Both the position numbers and the translations under genes were made by a program. DNA of 64,000 nt from Fomitopsis serialis (taxonomy: Eukaryota; Basidiomycota; Agaricomycetes; Polyporales; Fomitopsidaceae), in NCBI RefSeq assembly GCF_022376445.1, contig NW_025954980.1, positions 186,001 to 250,000 of the forward strand, given 5' to 3'. The stretch's first letter is position 1. Each line of letters opens with the position of its first letter. Below the pieces are notes generated by a model. That model was not told where the DNA came from and made no database searches. It was given only the letters and a program-made list of their open reading frames with translations. Of the stretch, positions 1 through 11,842 are shown piece after piece.

Positions 1-2204
1 ATGCGACCCATCAGCACACTCCTCCCGCGTACATGACACAGACGGAACACCCACTTCTTCTCGTTCTCCAACCTCACGACTTCATTGCTCAAACACACGA
101 GCTGCCAAATGATCGCCTTCATTGTGTCCGTCAAACGATACTTCTTGCCGGGCGGATGCGCGTCCCGCTTCGCTGCGCCGCTCTGCGCTGCGGTCTCATC
201 GTCCTGATGTTCCATGCCCGTGTCATTGCCATCTTCGATCGACGGCCGCGACGTAAGGCGAGGCGTCGTCGTCGTGTCTGACCCGCCCGGTGCGGGCGTG
301 CCTTCAACCGAATGCACGGTTGAGCCGGCCTCAGTGGCTGAGTCTTTCGTGCGCTCGTGCCGCCGCTCCCACGCCGCGACGCTCTTCTCCCACTCTTCCT
401 GCGCCTTCGGGAAGCCCTGGTCGGCGAGCACCTTGAGCTCCTTAAGCAGAGCCTCTTGTCGCTCGACGAGCAGCGTCGTGTGATCCCGCCACACCGTCCG
501 TTTGATCAATTTCTGACGGAACGTGAGCTTCGCGAATGACGACGACTACTCTGGACACGTACCGTCATAGTGAACTTGTTATACGGGAAGAGCGTCGGCA
601 TAATGTTGAAGAAGTTGTCGTCGTACTCGCCGAGTAGGATTGCCTTGAGTGCGATCTTCGCCAACATTGGTTTGAGGCCGGGTGGGAACTTGCCCTTGAC
701 TTCCCAGTTCTCTGTCATGCGTTCAGTGAGACAGCAATAACCCTCTCGCAGACGGTCACCCACCTTTCGCAATCGCGACTTTCAACTCCTCAAACATCTC
801 GTCGAGGTCCGGATGGAATGGTTGCTACGGCAGTTGTCAGAGCGATCCCAGAGCGCCCGGACCGAATACTCACGATCTCGCGGGTTTTCCGCCTCTTCTT
901 TGCGCTCTCCTGTGAGCCCGACTGGATGCTTTCCGCACGCGGCTCCTCCGCTTTCCTCTTCACGGGCTTTGGAGCAGCTTCCTCGTGGTCGGATGGTAAT
1001 GTGATGGGCACATCCCGTGTCCCATTCTCTATCTTCACCTTCTTCGGGGACGGTGGCGGCTTAGGTGCACTTGGCACAAGAGGTTGTGACAGGGTTGCCG
1101 CGAGGGAAGCAGGGATAGGAGCGGAGGAGAGCGCCGCGGCGACGGACGCAGAAGGCGCAAGGACAACCTTCTTTGACTTTGGTTTCTTCGATACTGGGGG
1201 AGCTCTGAACGATGTAGGTCAGGCCAATGTTCGTTATAGTGTGATGGGACAGTGATTGAAGAAAACGTTTCGAGATTCTAATCACCCGTCCTTCTGCGCG
1301 AGAGGTTTGGTAAGCTGTAGGCCAGACGCACTGGCTTGAGTTGGCGACGAGACCAGGGGTAATAACGGACCACAACGATGAATGCACTCTAGCGACCTGC
1401 CCGGCATACGCAAGAGGATAACGAATGAGAACACGCACGTATTCATTAACGCAACCTGTCCACTCGACACATAGAATCCCTTCTGCTTCGTCTGCGCGAA
1501 GAAGGTCCGCTCGTCTTGCGCGAGCTCAGAGTCGTCAATGAAGGGGTCGGCCGTGTCGTAGTACTCGGAGGCACGGTTCTTCTGCATTGAACAATGAGGG
1601 TACGCGCAGACTAGCGAGGCTGTAGACGCACCTTTCTCCGCTTCTTCTTGAGTTTGTTGCCGTCGCCCTCGTCGTCGCCCTCGCTGTTACTCTCGTCGCT
1701 TGTGTCGTGCTTCGCGGGAGCAGGCGGTGTGGGTGACCGCTGACCAGTGGTCTTGCTGAGGGCTGCGATGTCGACCTCATAGTCTTCGGGACCACCGAGG
1801 GGGATGTCGAGGCGAACGGTGCGCAGCGGCGGCTGGGGCGGGGGAGGCGGGGCGGGAGACGGTGAGCGGGCCTTGGAGGACTTTGGTTTAGCGCCGGCCG
1901 GGCCTGACGCGGGTTTGGCTGCGGTGACGCTCGAGGCGGGCTTCGATTTCGCGCCCTTGCCTCCGCCGTTCGCCTCGACGACGACGACCTCTGAGGGCCT
2001 CGACGCGGGCACGGCATCGGGCAGCGTGCTGATTGCGGGGAACGACGGTGAGTGGGAGGAGGAGGAGGCGGCGGAAGAGTCGGCGGCGATGGGGCTGTGA
2101 TGTGGTGAAGGCGAGTCTGGCGACGACGGCCACTGTAGTTCCGCCTTATCCAGTCTGGCCACGAGGGGCTCGACAGCGACCTGGCCGTCGACTTTGAGGG
2201 CCAT
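1..2204 (-). CDS. HPC2: HPC2/ubinuclein-like subunit of the HIR histone chaperone (3' end outside window)
   Basis: Nuclear subunit of the HIR/HIRA complex, which deposits histone H3-H4 outside replication. Exon 1 (2204-1632) encodes a proline/serine-rich, basic N-terminus ending KLKKKRRK. A 50-nt intron leads to exon 2 (1581-1439), which carries the diagnostic Hpc2-related domain with YYDTADPFIDDSEL and FFAQTKQKGFYVSSG. Exon 3 from about 1207 is a Lys-rich linker (PSPKKVKIENG). Later exons give the ubinuclein middle domain: FPPGLKPMLAKIALKAIL, then KLIKRTVWRDHTTLLVERQ, then TDTMKAIIWQLVCLSNE near position 80. Introns have GTRNGT donors. The Hpc2 motif is family-diagnostic, so the identity is secure; the exact exon 2-3 junction (a 231-nt gap) is less certain. 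The start at 2204 is the first Met of the open frame. The gene runs off the left edge. Confidence 0.9.
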
Positions 2205-3239
2205 GCTAGGGCGCAGAGGGCGCAGGAGGAGGAGGACGAGGAGGGGGAAGATGGCCTAATAAGGCAGTTTTCGGGGGAGGAGAGAGAGGGGAGCTGCGAC
2301 GGCATCCCCTCTCTGCTCTCCGGTATGGCGATTTGCCAGCAGAGCCCGCGCCGGAATCTGCGCGACAGTCCGAGTTCCTGCGTTCTGATTGGTCCGGCAT
2401 TTCCCATATACGACGCGTCAAATCACCTTCTCATCTCCTCCTGGCCCGCGCTCTCATTTCGCGCACATACCGCCTCGGAACCTTCCAATGCTCCCTTCAC
2501 TATGCATTATCGTTGCAATCCGCCGTTTGAGTACGTAGCTACTCGTCCTCTTCAGGTCCTTTCGTTGTTGGTGCAATCATGTGGTCTATCCCGCGTTAAT
2601 CATTGAACGGCCTTGAGGTACTTGTCGCAGTATCGCCTGAACTTTGCCTCCACACGGTCGTCCTATATGACACTCCGCTGTCCTCTTTTTATGTTGAATC
2701 TCCAGGTTGATGTGTTCGTAGGCAAGTTTATGGGTAGGATTGACCTGGCTCTGGGCTGATGCTCACCAGGTACTTCGGGGATGTCTCGGGCATACCATGT
2801 ATGGTCATACGTCCTAGAATCTGTACTTCCGTGGCCAGATCTAGATCTAGAGTACTTGGCATAGAGTACGCGACCCCTACTAACTGACCTTGCTCTCATC
2901 AGGTCTGTCTCTCGCCGGGTGCATTTTGCCTCTCTCCCATCGCAAAGTGATACATGTCTGATCTCATCCGTCCTTGCGTGGGCTCCGCCAAGCTCAATCC
3001 AAAGCGGAGGCCGCCTGAGGTCAGGGCAAAGTCGGGGCATCCCTTGGTTCTACAGTGTCTTGCTTCCCGGAAATTGTCAAGACTGACCCGAAGACATAGC
3101 CCCAGATGCCTCGACAGGACCAACATAACCTATACCGGTTCATCTGCTTTGAAGCGCAAAGTATCTCGGGCTTAATCAGCTTCGGGACTTCACATGTCAA
3201 GCTTCAAGACCCAGGGGTTTGAACCATAGCAATGGTGGC
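2205..3239. other. Intergenic, possible coding relic
   Basis: No intact gene. On the minus strand around 2605-2660 a short frame ends RRYCDKYLKAVQ-stop and is preceded by a splice-like CATATAG, and 2815-3040 has an open stretch with RPPLWIELGG. These could be the end of a decayed or multi-exon minus-strand gene, but no family is recognisable. Confidence 0.3.
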
Positions 3240-4280
3240 CGGTCATCGTCAAATGATGCGTGTAGATGTTCATCATGGCCATCGCCAATTCACGAGGCTG
3301 GTGTCCATCACCGGTATCTTGACACTGATCACTGCAGTTGCCTATTGGTGAGCTGGATCATATTCGCAAAGAGTCGATTGTCGTAGTGCTGATGACCTGT
3401 ACTCAGGCTATACTTCCCGGACTCGCCAACTAACGCCTGGCTCCTCACACGGGAAGGACATATTGAAGGTATCCGACGTCTCCAGGTCTGTGCGACAAAG
3501 AAGCTACCTCTGAGGGACTCCGGGTTGCTAATATTAAATAATGCAGATCAAACTGGTGTCGAGAACAACACTGCAATATCGAGCAGTGCGTTTTGTCCAC
3601 GTACCAACCTAGCATTCGCCCTCGCTTCTTGACAGAGTCATCGAGGCCCTGCTCGACCCGAAGACATGGCTCTTCGCGCTCTTCTCCGCGTTGAATCATG
3701 TCCCCAACAGCCTCACTAGCCAATGTCGGATCATCGTCACCTCGTTGACCGACTCCTTCGGGCTCACGTACTTACCTGCAGACGCCTCTCCTCAGATGCG
3801 TCTACGGCGTCATCGAGATTGTGACGGTTTGGACAGGTGTGCACCTCGCCGCTTGGTTGAAGGACGCACGCCCGCGTACTTATGTCGGCGCGGTGTACTT
3901 ATTATAAGAGTGCTGCTCATCAACGTCCTGCTGTGGAGCAATCGGATAGGGACCCTTTGCGCATAGTGGTTGACAGGTACATAACGTATCGTTCGCACAC
4001 AGTCTACGATTCTTATTGAGTGATACAGGTGTGGACCATTCATGCGGAAAGAGAAGTACCCACCTCGGTGCGCTCAGTTCGACACTGTCTTCTTGCACTC
4101 TGGCTCATCGGGTCACGCAGGAATCATGTACCATGTACCGTCACTGTTAAGTTGCGTGCTCTGTGCTCATGCTGGTAACACAGCGTGTGCTGGCCTGCGA
4201 AAACAGCGGACGTGATTCAGAGCCACCGGACGACACATACAACGATGTGTATATCGATGGTGTTGACGTGAGTGGGAATC
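3240..4280 (+). pseudogene. Decayed allantoate-permease-type (Dal5/ACS family) MFS transporter, C-terminal half
   Basis: Family blocks appear in the right order but in changing frames. TGILTLITAVAYW is joined over a GTGAGC...CAG intron to LYFPDSPTNAWLL, the typical segment before the central loop of anion:cation symporters (3310-3450). HIEGIRRLQ and DQTGVENN follow (3455-3570), then EALLDPKTWLFALFSALNHV (3640-3705), then VYGVIEIVTVWTGVHLAAWL in another frame (3795-3860). INVLLWSNRIG is at 3920-3950, and a tail resembling RDSEPPDDTYNDVYIDGVDV at 4210-4270. Frame changes and stops (for example after AVYLL near 3905) prevent translation as one protein. The N-terminal six helices are not recognisable upstream. 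Known family members import allantoate, nicotinate or similar organic anions; this copy should not be functional. Confidence 0.7.
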
Positions 4281-5002
4281 ATCATGGTTCCGCAAGAAGA
4301 TAGATAAGGTACGGTCGCCTCGCTCCCTAGACGCTGTTCGGAAACTCGGACTGTTTGATGCTTTTGTGCAACTGCAAATAGGAGTTTCTGAATCTGACGA
4401 ACATACGGAGTCGTGATTTCAGATGTGTTATGATTTTCTGTTGACTGCGTTGCTTGGACTAGCGTTGGTGGACTCCGTTTACAGCAACTGTTCAATTGTC
4501 TCTCGGTACACAAGCCGAAGCGCTTCGTGCACATGTCCACGAGTCTGTCGAGGCGCAACTCTCTTACCCCTTCCAGACAACTATTTCCGTTCGAGATCTT
4601 ATCGTCCGCTGACACGCTGGCAGATTTTGCTCTCCGTAGCCAGAAGTGTCTTAAGAGAGTTCGGCGTAGAGGAAGCTCAGCAGGTTGAGGTATGGTCCCT
4701 GCCATATGTTTCTGACGGACCAATTATCGGACAGCGGTAATCATGGGCTACTCCATACCAACTCCATGCTTAATATTGTCTGCAGATTAGAATGGACTCT
4801 TGATCGCCGCATAAGTGCTCCATTCAGTACTTCTCCGCAATGTCTCCACATGTCTCCACAGATACTCGGACACTTGTTCGCTTCTTTTTGCGTGTATACG
4901 TCGCGTGCTTGATTCTTACTTGAGCGTATAAGAACAGCCAGAAACCGAGCACGACCGGGTACGATTTAGCTATCTCTCTCAGTCGGTTACTTCTAATTCG
5001 TC
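4281..5002. other. Intergenic / P450 upstream region
   Basis: Holds no recognisable coding segment. It includes the promoter region of the P450 that starts at 5003. A short tandem-like TGTCTCCACA duplication lies at about 4840-4860. Confidence 0.5.
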
Positions 5003-7203
5003 ATGTACCAGCTGTGTTCTCCCCGCGCCTTGATCGGGGCTGCTTTGTTGTGTGCCGCGTTTTATCTTGCTATTGTATCTCATGGCAGATGGCTCGGTCG
5101 CAACCGTCTACTCAGGCTACCTCCTGGTCCGAAGCCTCTTCCGATCGTAGGCAACGTACACCAGGTTCCCGCGGAATACCAAGAGAAAACATTTGCTCGT
5201 TGGTCTAAGGAATATGGTATGTCTGTTGGCCAGGAGTGGGTATTCTGACGACGAAGCTGCGCATCAGGGAATCTCATCTACGCAACAATGTTCACTAGGC
5301 CAATCCTAATCATCAACACACAGAAGATAGCGAGAGAACTACTTGACAAGAGGGGCAATAGGTACTCAAGCCGGCCACGGATGGTCATGCTGACTGAGCT
5401 GTAAGTGATTGTCACAGTCACGTTGAGTTCAGCGCGCTGACGAGATATAATAAGACTGGGTTGGGATCCTGATGTGATAACCCTTCCATATAATTCCGAG
5501 CATCGTCGCAAGCAGCGTAGATGGATTCAGAATGCCTTCGGGGATAAGGCGGCAGTTCGGCAGTTCGAGAAGTTGCAACAGAGGGAGACATATATACTGT
5601 TGTCGGCCCTGATACACGAACCCCACGACTTCACAAAACATGTCAAGCGGTACGTACCGTGGCACAACTGCTCAATGACCATGACTCAAGACTAGCAGGT
5701 ACATAACGGCACTTATCATGGACAGTGTATACGGCCACAAAGTCACGTCTTCAGATGACCCATACATCCATATCATTGATCGTGCCATGGAGTTGACAAC
5801 TGCAATGGGTCCTTCTGGCGGTACTACAGTGGACTTTTTCCCGATTGGTGAGTCAGGTCGCTTAGCCGGTTTCCGAGCTGACGCGGAACTCAGTGAAACA
5901 CTTTCCGACATGGCTACCTGGTATGAGCTGGAAGCGCAAAGTACTGGATGCTAGGACTATCATTACGGATGCCAAACTGAAGCCGTATTACATGGCTCGA
6001 AATGCTGTTGTAAGCACACCGGCCTTGCGAGATGACGCGACAGTTCACCGAGGTTGGCAGGTAGCGGGCTGTGCGAAACCATCAATTATATCGACGCTCA
6101 TTGAAGACGCAATGAAGACGGGCAGTCTTGCAGAAGAAGAACCTGACATCATTAGTGCCTGTGCTGCCATGTATGCCGGTGGGTATCTGCTTCGTGACCA
6201 TAGGGAAGTGCGGGACCTGACAAGCATATAATCCAGCTGGGACAGATACAGTCAGTCGGGAATGATCTGACTACTGCTCTTGAACTGAGCATTTTCCGTA
6301 GGTCAAAACATTGCTGCTCACGTTATTACTAGCCATGGTTCTTCATCCCGACGCTTACCAGAAAGCACAAGACGAGGTTGACCGCGTGATTGGGAGAGAC
6401 CGACTTCCGACGCTTGCCGACAGGGAAGCTTTGCCATACGTAGAATGTGTGCTGAAGGAGGTGTATCGGTGCGTTCACTAGTAGGACCAATGAATTTCTT
6501 GGCTAATTGGGCTGTCATCAAGCTGGAATCCACCTACCCCTTTAAGTGTGCATTTACATCATACCTACCCCGTGCATCCCGTCCAATCTCTTATATAGGC
6601 ATTCCACATTATCTGACGGAAAACGACGAATACCAGGGCTTGGACCTCCCTAGTGACACTTGGGTCATTGCTAATCTGTGGTATGTACACATCCGTAGGC
6701 TTTTATGCGTCGCTTACTGTGTTCTTCTAGGTCTATGTCCCATAGCGAAGAGGTCTACGGTGATCCAGATGTCTTCCGCCCAGAGAGATTTTCCGATCAG
6801 AGTCGGCCGTTGAATGCAGAGATAGCAGATCCAGTCAACATTGTCTTCGGACATGGACGAAGGTGAGCTGTCTGACACTTGTGGCAAATCGAGATGAAGA
6901 CAATGGTCCACAGGATATGCCCAGGTCGCCTTTTCGCAGACACGGCCGCATTTCTAGCGATCTCGAACATCATAGCTACGCTAGATATCAAGAAAGCTCG
7001 TGATCTGCAGGGCAGAGAGATCACGCCGGAGGCTCGCTTTGTTCCCGGGCTTGTCAGGTCAGTCATGGTTCAAGTGGCATTGTCGACAATATAGAAGCCA
7101 TCTAACGCCTCCTAGTCATCCTCGCGAGTTTGCGTGTTCCATAACACCACGCTCTGCGAAAGCGGTCCAGCTTGTCGCGGACGCCGTGGGTTCCTCTTCC
7201 TGA
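5003..7203 (+). CDS. Cytochrome P450 monooxygenase
   Basis: Microsomal heme monooxygenase; substrate unknown. Exon 1 (5003-5216) gives a hydrophobic N-terminal anchor followed by the proline hinge [13 protein letters not shown]. About ten small introns can be joined in frame all the way through: [15 protein letters not shown] (5340s), [43 protein letters not shown], then I-helix AAMYAAGTDT split over an intron at about 6175-6251. K-helix KEVYRWNPPTP contains ExxR and is split by two short introns. VFRPERF follows, then the heme loop FGHGRRICPG with the cysteine ligand at about 6920. Stop at 7201-7203 after SSS. Every diagnostic element is present and no frame break was found, so it is probably functional. 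It converges with the alpha/beta hydrolase at 7590; a small metabolic pairing is possible but not shown. Confidence 0.92.
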
Positions 7204-7589
7204 CTGACGTGGCATACCAAGTGCTGTCACGGTGCTACAGGAGAGCACAGATCTAATAGTGTGTCGTGAGTGTATATACTTACGTGTCTTGAAAGTTCAA
7301 TGACTTGGTATGAGAGAGGCTTCAAGCTGCTGGCTCACGATCCATTGATTTCGTGAATGGGCCGCCAGAAACTGAGATTATACTGAGACCAGTAAAACTA
7401 CCATTAGTACACACACAGACAAGCGAGCGTCTGGTCTCCGGGAGAGAGGGCTAGAGACCGGTGTATAGTACTATTGCACTCTGGCAATGCGTCAACGAGG
7501 TGACACAAACATTATTATACGTTGGTACACCATCCAAACTTAAAGGACAGTAAGTATACAATGTAGGAACGCAGAGCCTCGACTAGCGG
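7204..7589. other. Convergent intergenic region
   Basis: 3' flanks of the P450 (plus) and the hydrolase (minus). No coding or structured element recognised. Confidence 0.6.
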
Positions 7590-8839
7590 TCACAACCACC
7601 CCGCCCATGCGGCGATATGCTTCATCGAATCGGTCCGCTCAGGCTCGTGCCAGTCTTGAGTAACGAAGTCGTGCGTGGCGTCCTCCACCTCGACGTAAGT
7701 GACGTTCTCCTCCCCGATACCCGCGATCAACCGGTCGCGCAACGTATGGCATACATCTAGGAGCACCTCAGCATCGCCAACAGTCAAGTAGGTCCTGGGG
7801 AGACCCTTGAACAGTTCCTTGATCTCCGAAAGGAGCAGCGATGCGGGGGAGATCCACGGACTGTTCACAACGGCCTCGTCAGGCATGTTTCCCAGCAAGC
7901 TCCGCTTTGTATAGCCCCAAAAGAATGGTGTGGAGTAGTCTGAGGGGTCGTTCCTGCGGAACGACGCGTCCGGCCCGTCGTGTGTGGGTTCCCACTCGCC
8001 TGTCGGGCTGATCAGGATTATCTGCCCGGGCATCGGGAGACCCGCGGGTCGGTGGAGGGCGATGTAGCGGGTGAGCGCGAGCGTGAGGTGGCCACCTGCA
8101 GAGTCCCCGCTGATGGACACGTTCTCGGGGCGGAAGCCAGCTACACGCAAGAGGTAGTAGTAGCCTGCGAGCGCATCAAACAGTGCTGCTGGGAACGCGT
8201 TGGACGCAGGGAAAGGGGCCGATGATGACAGGCGGTATCCGCAGGAGAAGATACGCCACATGCTGGCGCATTGAGAAAGCAGGTCATGGTAGAAATTGCC
8301 ACAGCCATCGCCCTCTGGGTATGACGAGGAAGCGATGTATCCTCCACCTGTACTGGCGATCAGTTACTATGTTAATTGAGACGGACTCTGCGCACCGTGT
8401 AGATGCATGAGGACTTTCTCGTCAGGCCCGGCTTTCTGGTTGGGTTTGCCAGCCGCGCCTTTGAACTTGATCCAGTACCCGCAGAATGGCACGGGTTTGA
8501 CACCGTTCAGCTCTGCCAGCTCCTTCACCTCTCCGACTATCATCTCCTGGGAAATTGGTTCATAGCGAGCGTACGCTATGTGTTCTGCCGGCGGGTTGGT
8601 CAGGAATGCCTTCGGGTCCTCAGCGCGCACAGGACGAATGCGTGTCATCAGCGGTGACGCAATGAAGGTTCGCATGAGGGAAGTCATGATCTCGCGTTTC
8701 AGAGTCCATGACTGGCGAGTGCGCAGAGAAGGGATAGTTGACCGTATGATGCAGTAGGGCAATTGGAAGAAGATCCCTGTGACGAGAAGATATATGATGT
8801 AAGCAGTTCTCAACTTGGCTGGTGGCGGAACTCGAACAT
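7590..8839 (-). CDS. Alpha/beta hydrolase of the hormone-sensitive-lipase (HSL) type, start frame broken
   Basis: Serine esterase/deacetylase of the alpha/beta-hydrolase-3 fold. Exon 2 (8353-7590) follows an intron that splits the oxyanion motif HLHG/GGYI. The nucleophile elbow is GDSAGG, the acid is in GDAEVLLD and the histidine in DATHDF, so the triad is complete. The N-terminal frame reads VRVPPPAKLRTAYIIYLL, with a probable membrane-anchoring helix, then RQSWTLKREI. No in-frame ATG precedes it: the ATG at 8839 reads into a stop after nine codons, and the open frame runs upstream to a stop at 8906-8904. One missing base just after that ATG would restore a normal start, as would a non-AUG start or the internal Met at about 8689. 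The family includes steryl-acetate and xenobiotic esterases; substrate unknown. Confidence 0.8.
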
Positions 8840-8945
8840 GCTGGGTTGGGCTGCTGGAGTAGAAGGGGGATGGGACGCGACGGAGTGTTGCAGTGCGGTG
8901 AGATCAGGAGAACAAACACTGTCTGAACCACCTGGGAGCGGAATG

Positions 8946-8953
8946 TTTATATA
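8946..8953 (-). promoter_or_regulatory. TATA box of the hydrolase gene
   Basis: TATATAAA on the minus strand, about 107 bases upstream of the ATG at 8839. The spacing suits a fungal core promoter and leaves little room for an extra 5' exon. Confidence 0.5.
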
Positions 8954-11842
8954 GTACCGCACGAGATGAATAGCCTAGCGCATCAGTCTCATGTTCTTCG
9001 ACTGTGTCGGGCATCCCGGTGACAGGATGTGTGCAGCTGTATGCGCGAGTCACCGAGGGGTCTTTAACGAGGCGCCAGATACTGGTAAACTCACTAGACG
9101 AGAGAGGCGACTGCTGGTAGTTGTTGATGAATTCCTGGATGATATGATTGTCGCTGCGCGCTGTGAGACGTTCTCACTGCCGCCCATACTGAAGCGCGAA
9201 AACGTCGTGATCACGTAGCGAAATACACATAGTCAATGGGCCAGTGATAGAAATCGACCCGTGATCTAAATACTGTTAAGTTCCGGCACTCAACTAGGAT
9301 GCGAGACTTGCCTTCATTATTCGCGGCAACTGCAAGCGCGATACAATCAGTACAACGCTGACCCAGCGAGTCCCAGATCTACTCACGAAACACTGAGCAC
9401 AAATCTGTCCAAACATAATCCGCACGCCGCACTAAGCATACATGTAATCTCGATACATCGCCGTGTCACTTCTGAAGATGTAGAATTATGCAGGAAATGA
9501 AGCACGGTGGCTCGAATCGACGAATCCGCGTAGCCCGAGGTCACTAATCTGGCTCATAGTAGCCAGCGATCTACTGAAGTTCCGAAACCGTGAGTGGTCG
9601 AGATTTGTGTACTGGAAAGTCCCACCCAGTCGTTTCATGGTCATGTACTTGTGTCATCAATTGTGTGGTGCGCCAACAAGTTCAAGAGCCTGAAGTTCGT
9701 GGCAGTGAGCTGGCATCAAAATAAACATGGTCGTAAGCTAGGTTAGGTGCGAACCTGCAGGCTTGGGGTCCAGTAGGTCAAAAACTGACTCATTCAACAA
9801 GCGTGCTGAGAATACACGCCCATTTCGGGGAGAGGTCAGATTCGCCCGAGCGCCATCAGCCGCCACTGCCCTCGGTCGGACATGGGCGGAGCGCCGGTCT
9901 GACCTGACCCAGAGGTGAAGGCTCCTATCTCCGGAGACTCTCCTCAGTTGCCTATCCGCGAGACCTGACCAGCTCAGGCCATCAGGAGGTGAGATCGCAC
10001 ATCCGACCCCCCTCCATTTTCGGGCCACAGGAATGTTACCGGCAGGTGGGTTGAGGCTGACTCTTCGGCAAGGAAGTGCAGGTTCAATCGGAAAATACGT
10101 CGTCACAGTATCGCTGGCAACAGCGCTCGTTATTACTCGTAGCCCAGTAACTAGTACATCAATGTAGCCATTAATATGCTACCCAACGATTCCGTGCGAT
10201 TATATAGGTACTACTGTGTTGGAAATCAGGGCATAGATGACGGAATCTGCTCAGCGCATCTAACTTAAGAGCTCCTGACTGGTATCGACTGGAAGCCTGT
10301 CGGGAACATCAGTATATTGCGCACATAGCAGTCAAATCGGGTCTCGCATACCTATCATTGTGATTAACCCACTCCGATGGTGAAATGTACGATATTAAGG
10401 AACGCAGACGTGTGCACGACACAAGCACGTCCCACGTCTACTCTACCGAATCAGATGCATGATGAACTCACCATCGATGGCCTGCACGTCATTATGCTGG
10501 ACAGAGGCAAGCGTAACGAACCGTGCGTTAGACACCTCACGGCGAGCGTACGACTCGCGACGTTGGTTGCAAAAGAGAAGGGGGTTTCGATACAGCGCAG
10601 GGAACACCGCACTGAATGGCATTCGCTTCGTGCAATGAAAGGAATTGGCTCACCATGTCTGTGCTACATAGGTATCGCTACACTTGTGCAGGTGAGTGCT
10701 GGCCACGAGATCTGCTCGGCGTCGTGACTCGTCGCTGGCCTCCGGGACTCGGTAATGTCGTCAGTTCCAACCATAGCAACTTTCACTCACCTCATAGATG
10801 TACGAGGCGCCCCCTTAAGGCGTGGAGCAGGAAGTGCCCACATCGTCGACCTTGGCCGATGACGAGGGCAAGCTCTCCTGAGTGCCAACGCATGAATGCA
10901 GCCAGACAGAGCTCCTTGCGTATTGCCCACGAATACCGAAGTTGAAATTGCGAGATGGAAGAATGAGAACCCGCCCGTACGTATCCATCGTTGGGCGGCA
11001 GCGAGAGCAAGTTGACGTCGAGATCGCACAGGTTGAGTGCGGGTGTAGAGTGTGGGACGAAGACGAGTATTGGGATTCTCACGGCACTCAGTACGCAGCC
11101 ACGTATGCACAGGAGAGGTTACGTAAGTTGCTGGAAGATGTCGCTGTAGGGTCGAGGGAGAGACGGAGGAGAGCTCCCTCGAGGCATCGACAGGCCTGCA
11201 GCTCAGGTCATGACCAGGTCAAGGCGCTGACCCGACTGCCAGGTGCCGTCGAGCTGAACGACTCCTGGTGATCCAGATCAGTATCGCCCGAGCCGCTCAG
11301 AGTTTTCTCACATCCTACCAAAATGGGCGTGTACAACATAAGTACCATTGGTCTCGATAGCGCCGTGTAGAGGGTCTTGGTATGAGACACGGAGGGCTGA
11401 CGCGCGCTACTGGACTTCACTACGCCGATTCGCGCCGGATAAGGTAAGCGGTGTGGTTGCTCACATAAGCCTCTACAGTCATCAGCGAAAAGGGCGAATC
11501 AATATCGGGCCAGAGCTGACAAGGCGATGTAATACATGACTTACCCAATAAGGCAATGCTAGCGAGGGCCTGACATAGCCAGATATTCGCCTGCCAGGCA
11601 GACGAAAATTAAGCTGTAAGGTAGAAGTATGCATGGCCAGTCAATCATAGACAGCCGTAGCCATGTCATCACATGAGATGGTATGGCACGAACTGACCTG
11701 GTGTACCAGACGTGCGAGAGGATCCCGAGTCACTTAAGCACTGCTGTTTCCGAGCCTGTCACACTTACAGTCTCCGTACAAAGCTCATACCAGTGCTAAT
11801 CAGCCATTGAATAGTGGTATTGAGTGAGTTAGGTACCAACAG
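8954..11842. other. Gene-poor region, nothing recognisable
   Basis: About 2.9 kb with only short, unconserved frames on both strands. I could not match any stretch to a known family. It may contain old transposon debris, but no terminal repeats or transposase motifs were seen. The part next to 11842 is the downstream flank of the Plavaka transposase gene. Confidence 0.45.

Noticed and set aside
8954..11842. Several 100-130 aa open frames as candidate new genes
   Set aside because: They lack splice context, conserved motifs and consistent codon bias, and are of the length expected by chance in GC-balanced DNA with alternative starts allowed.
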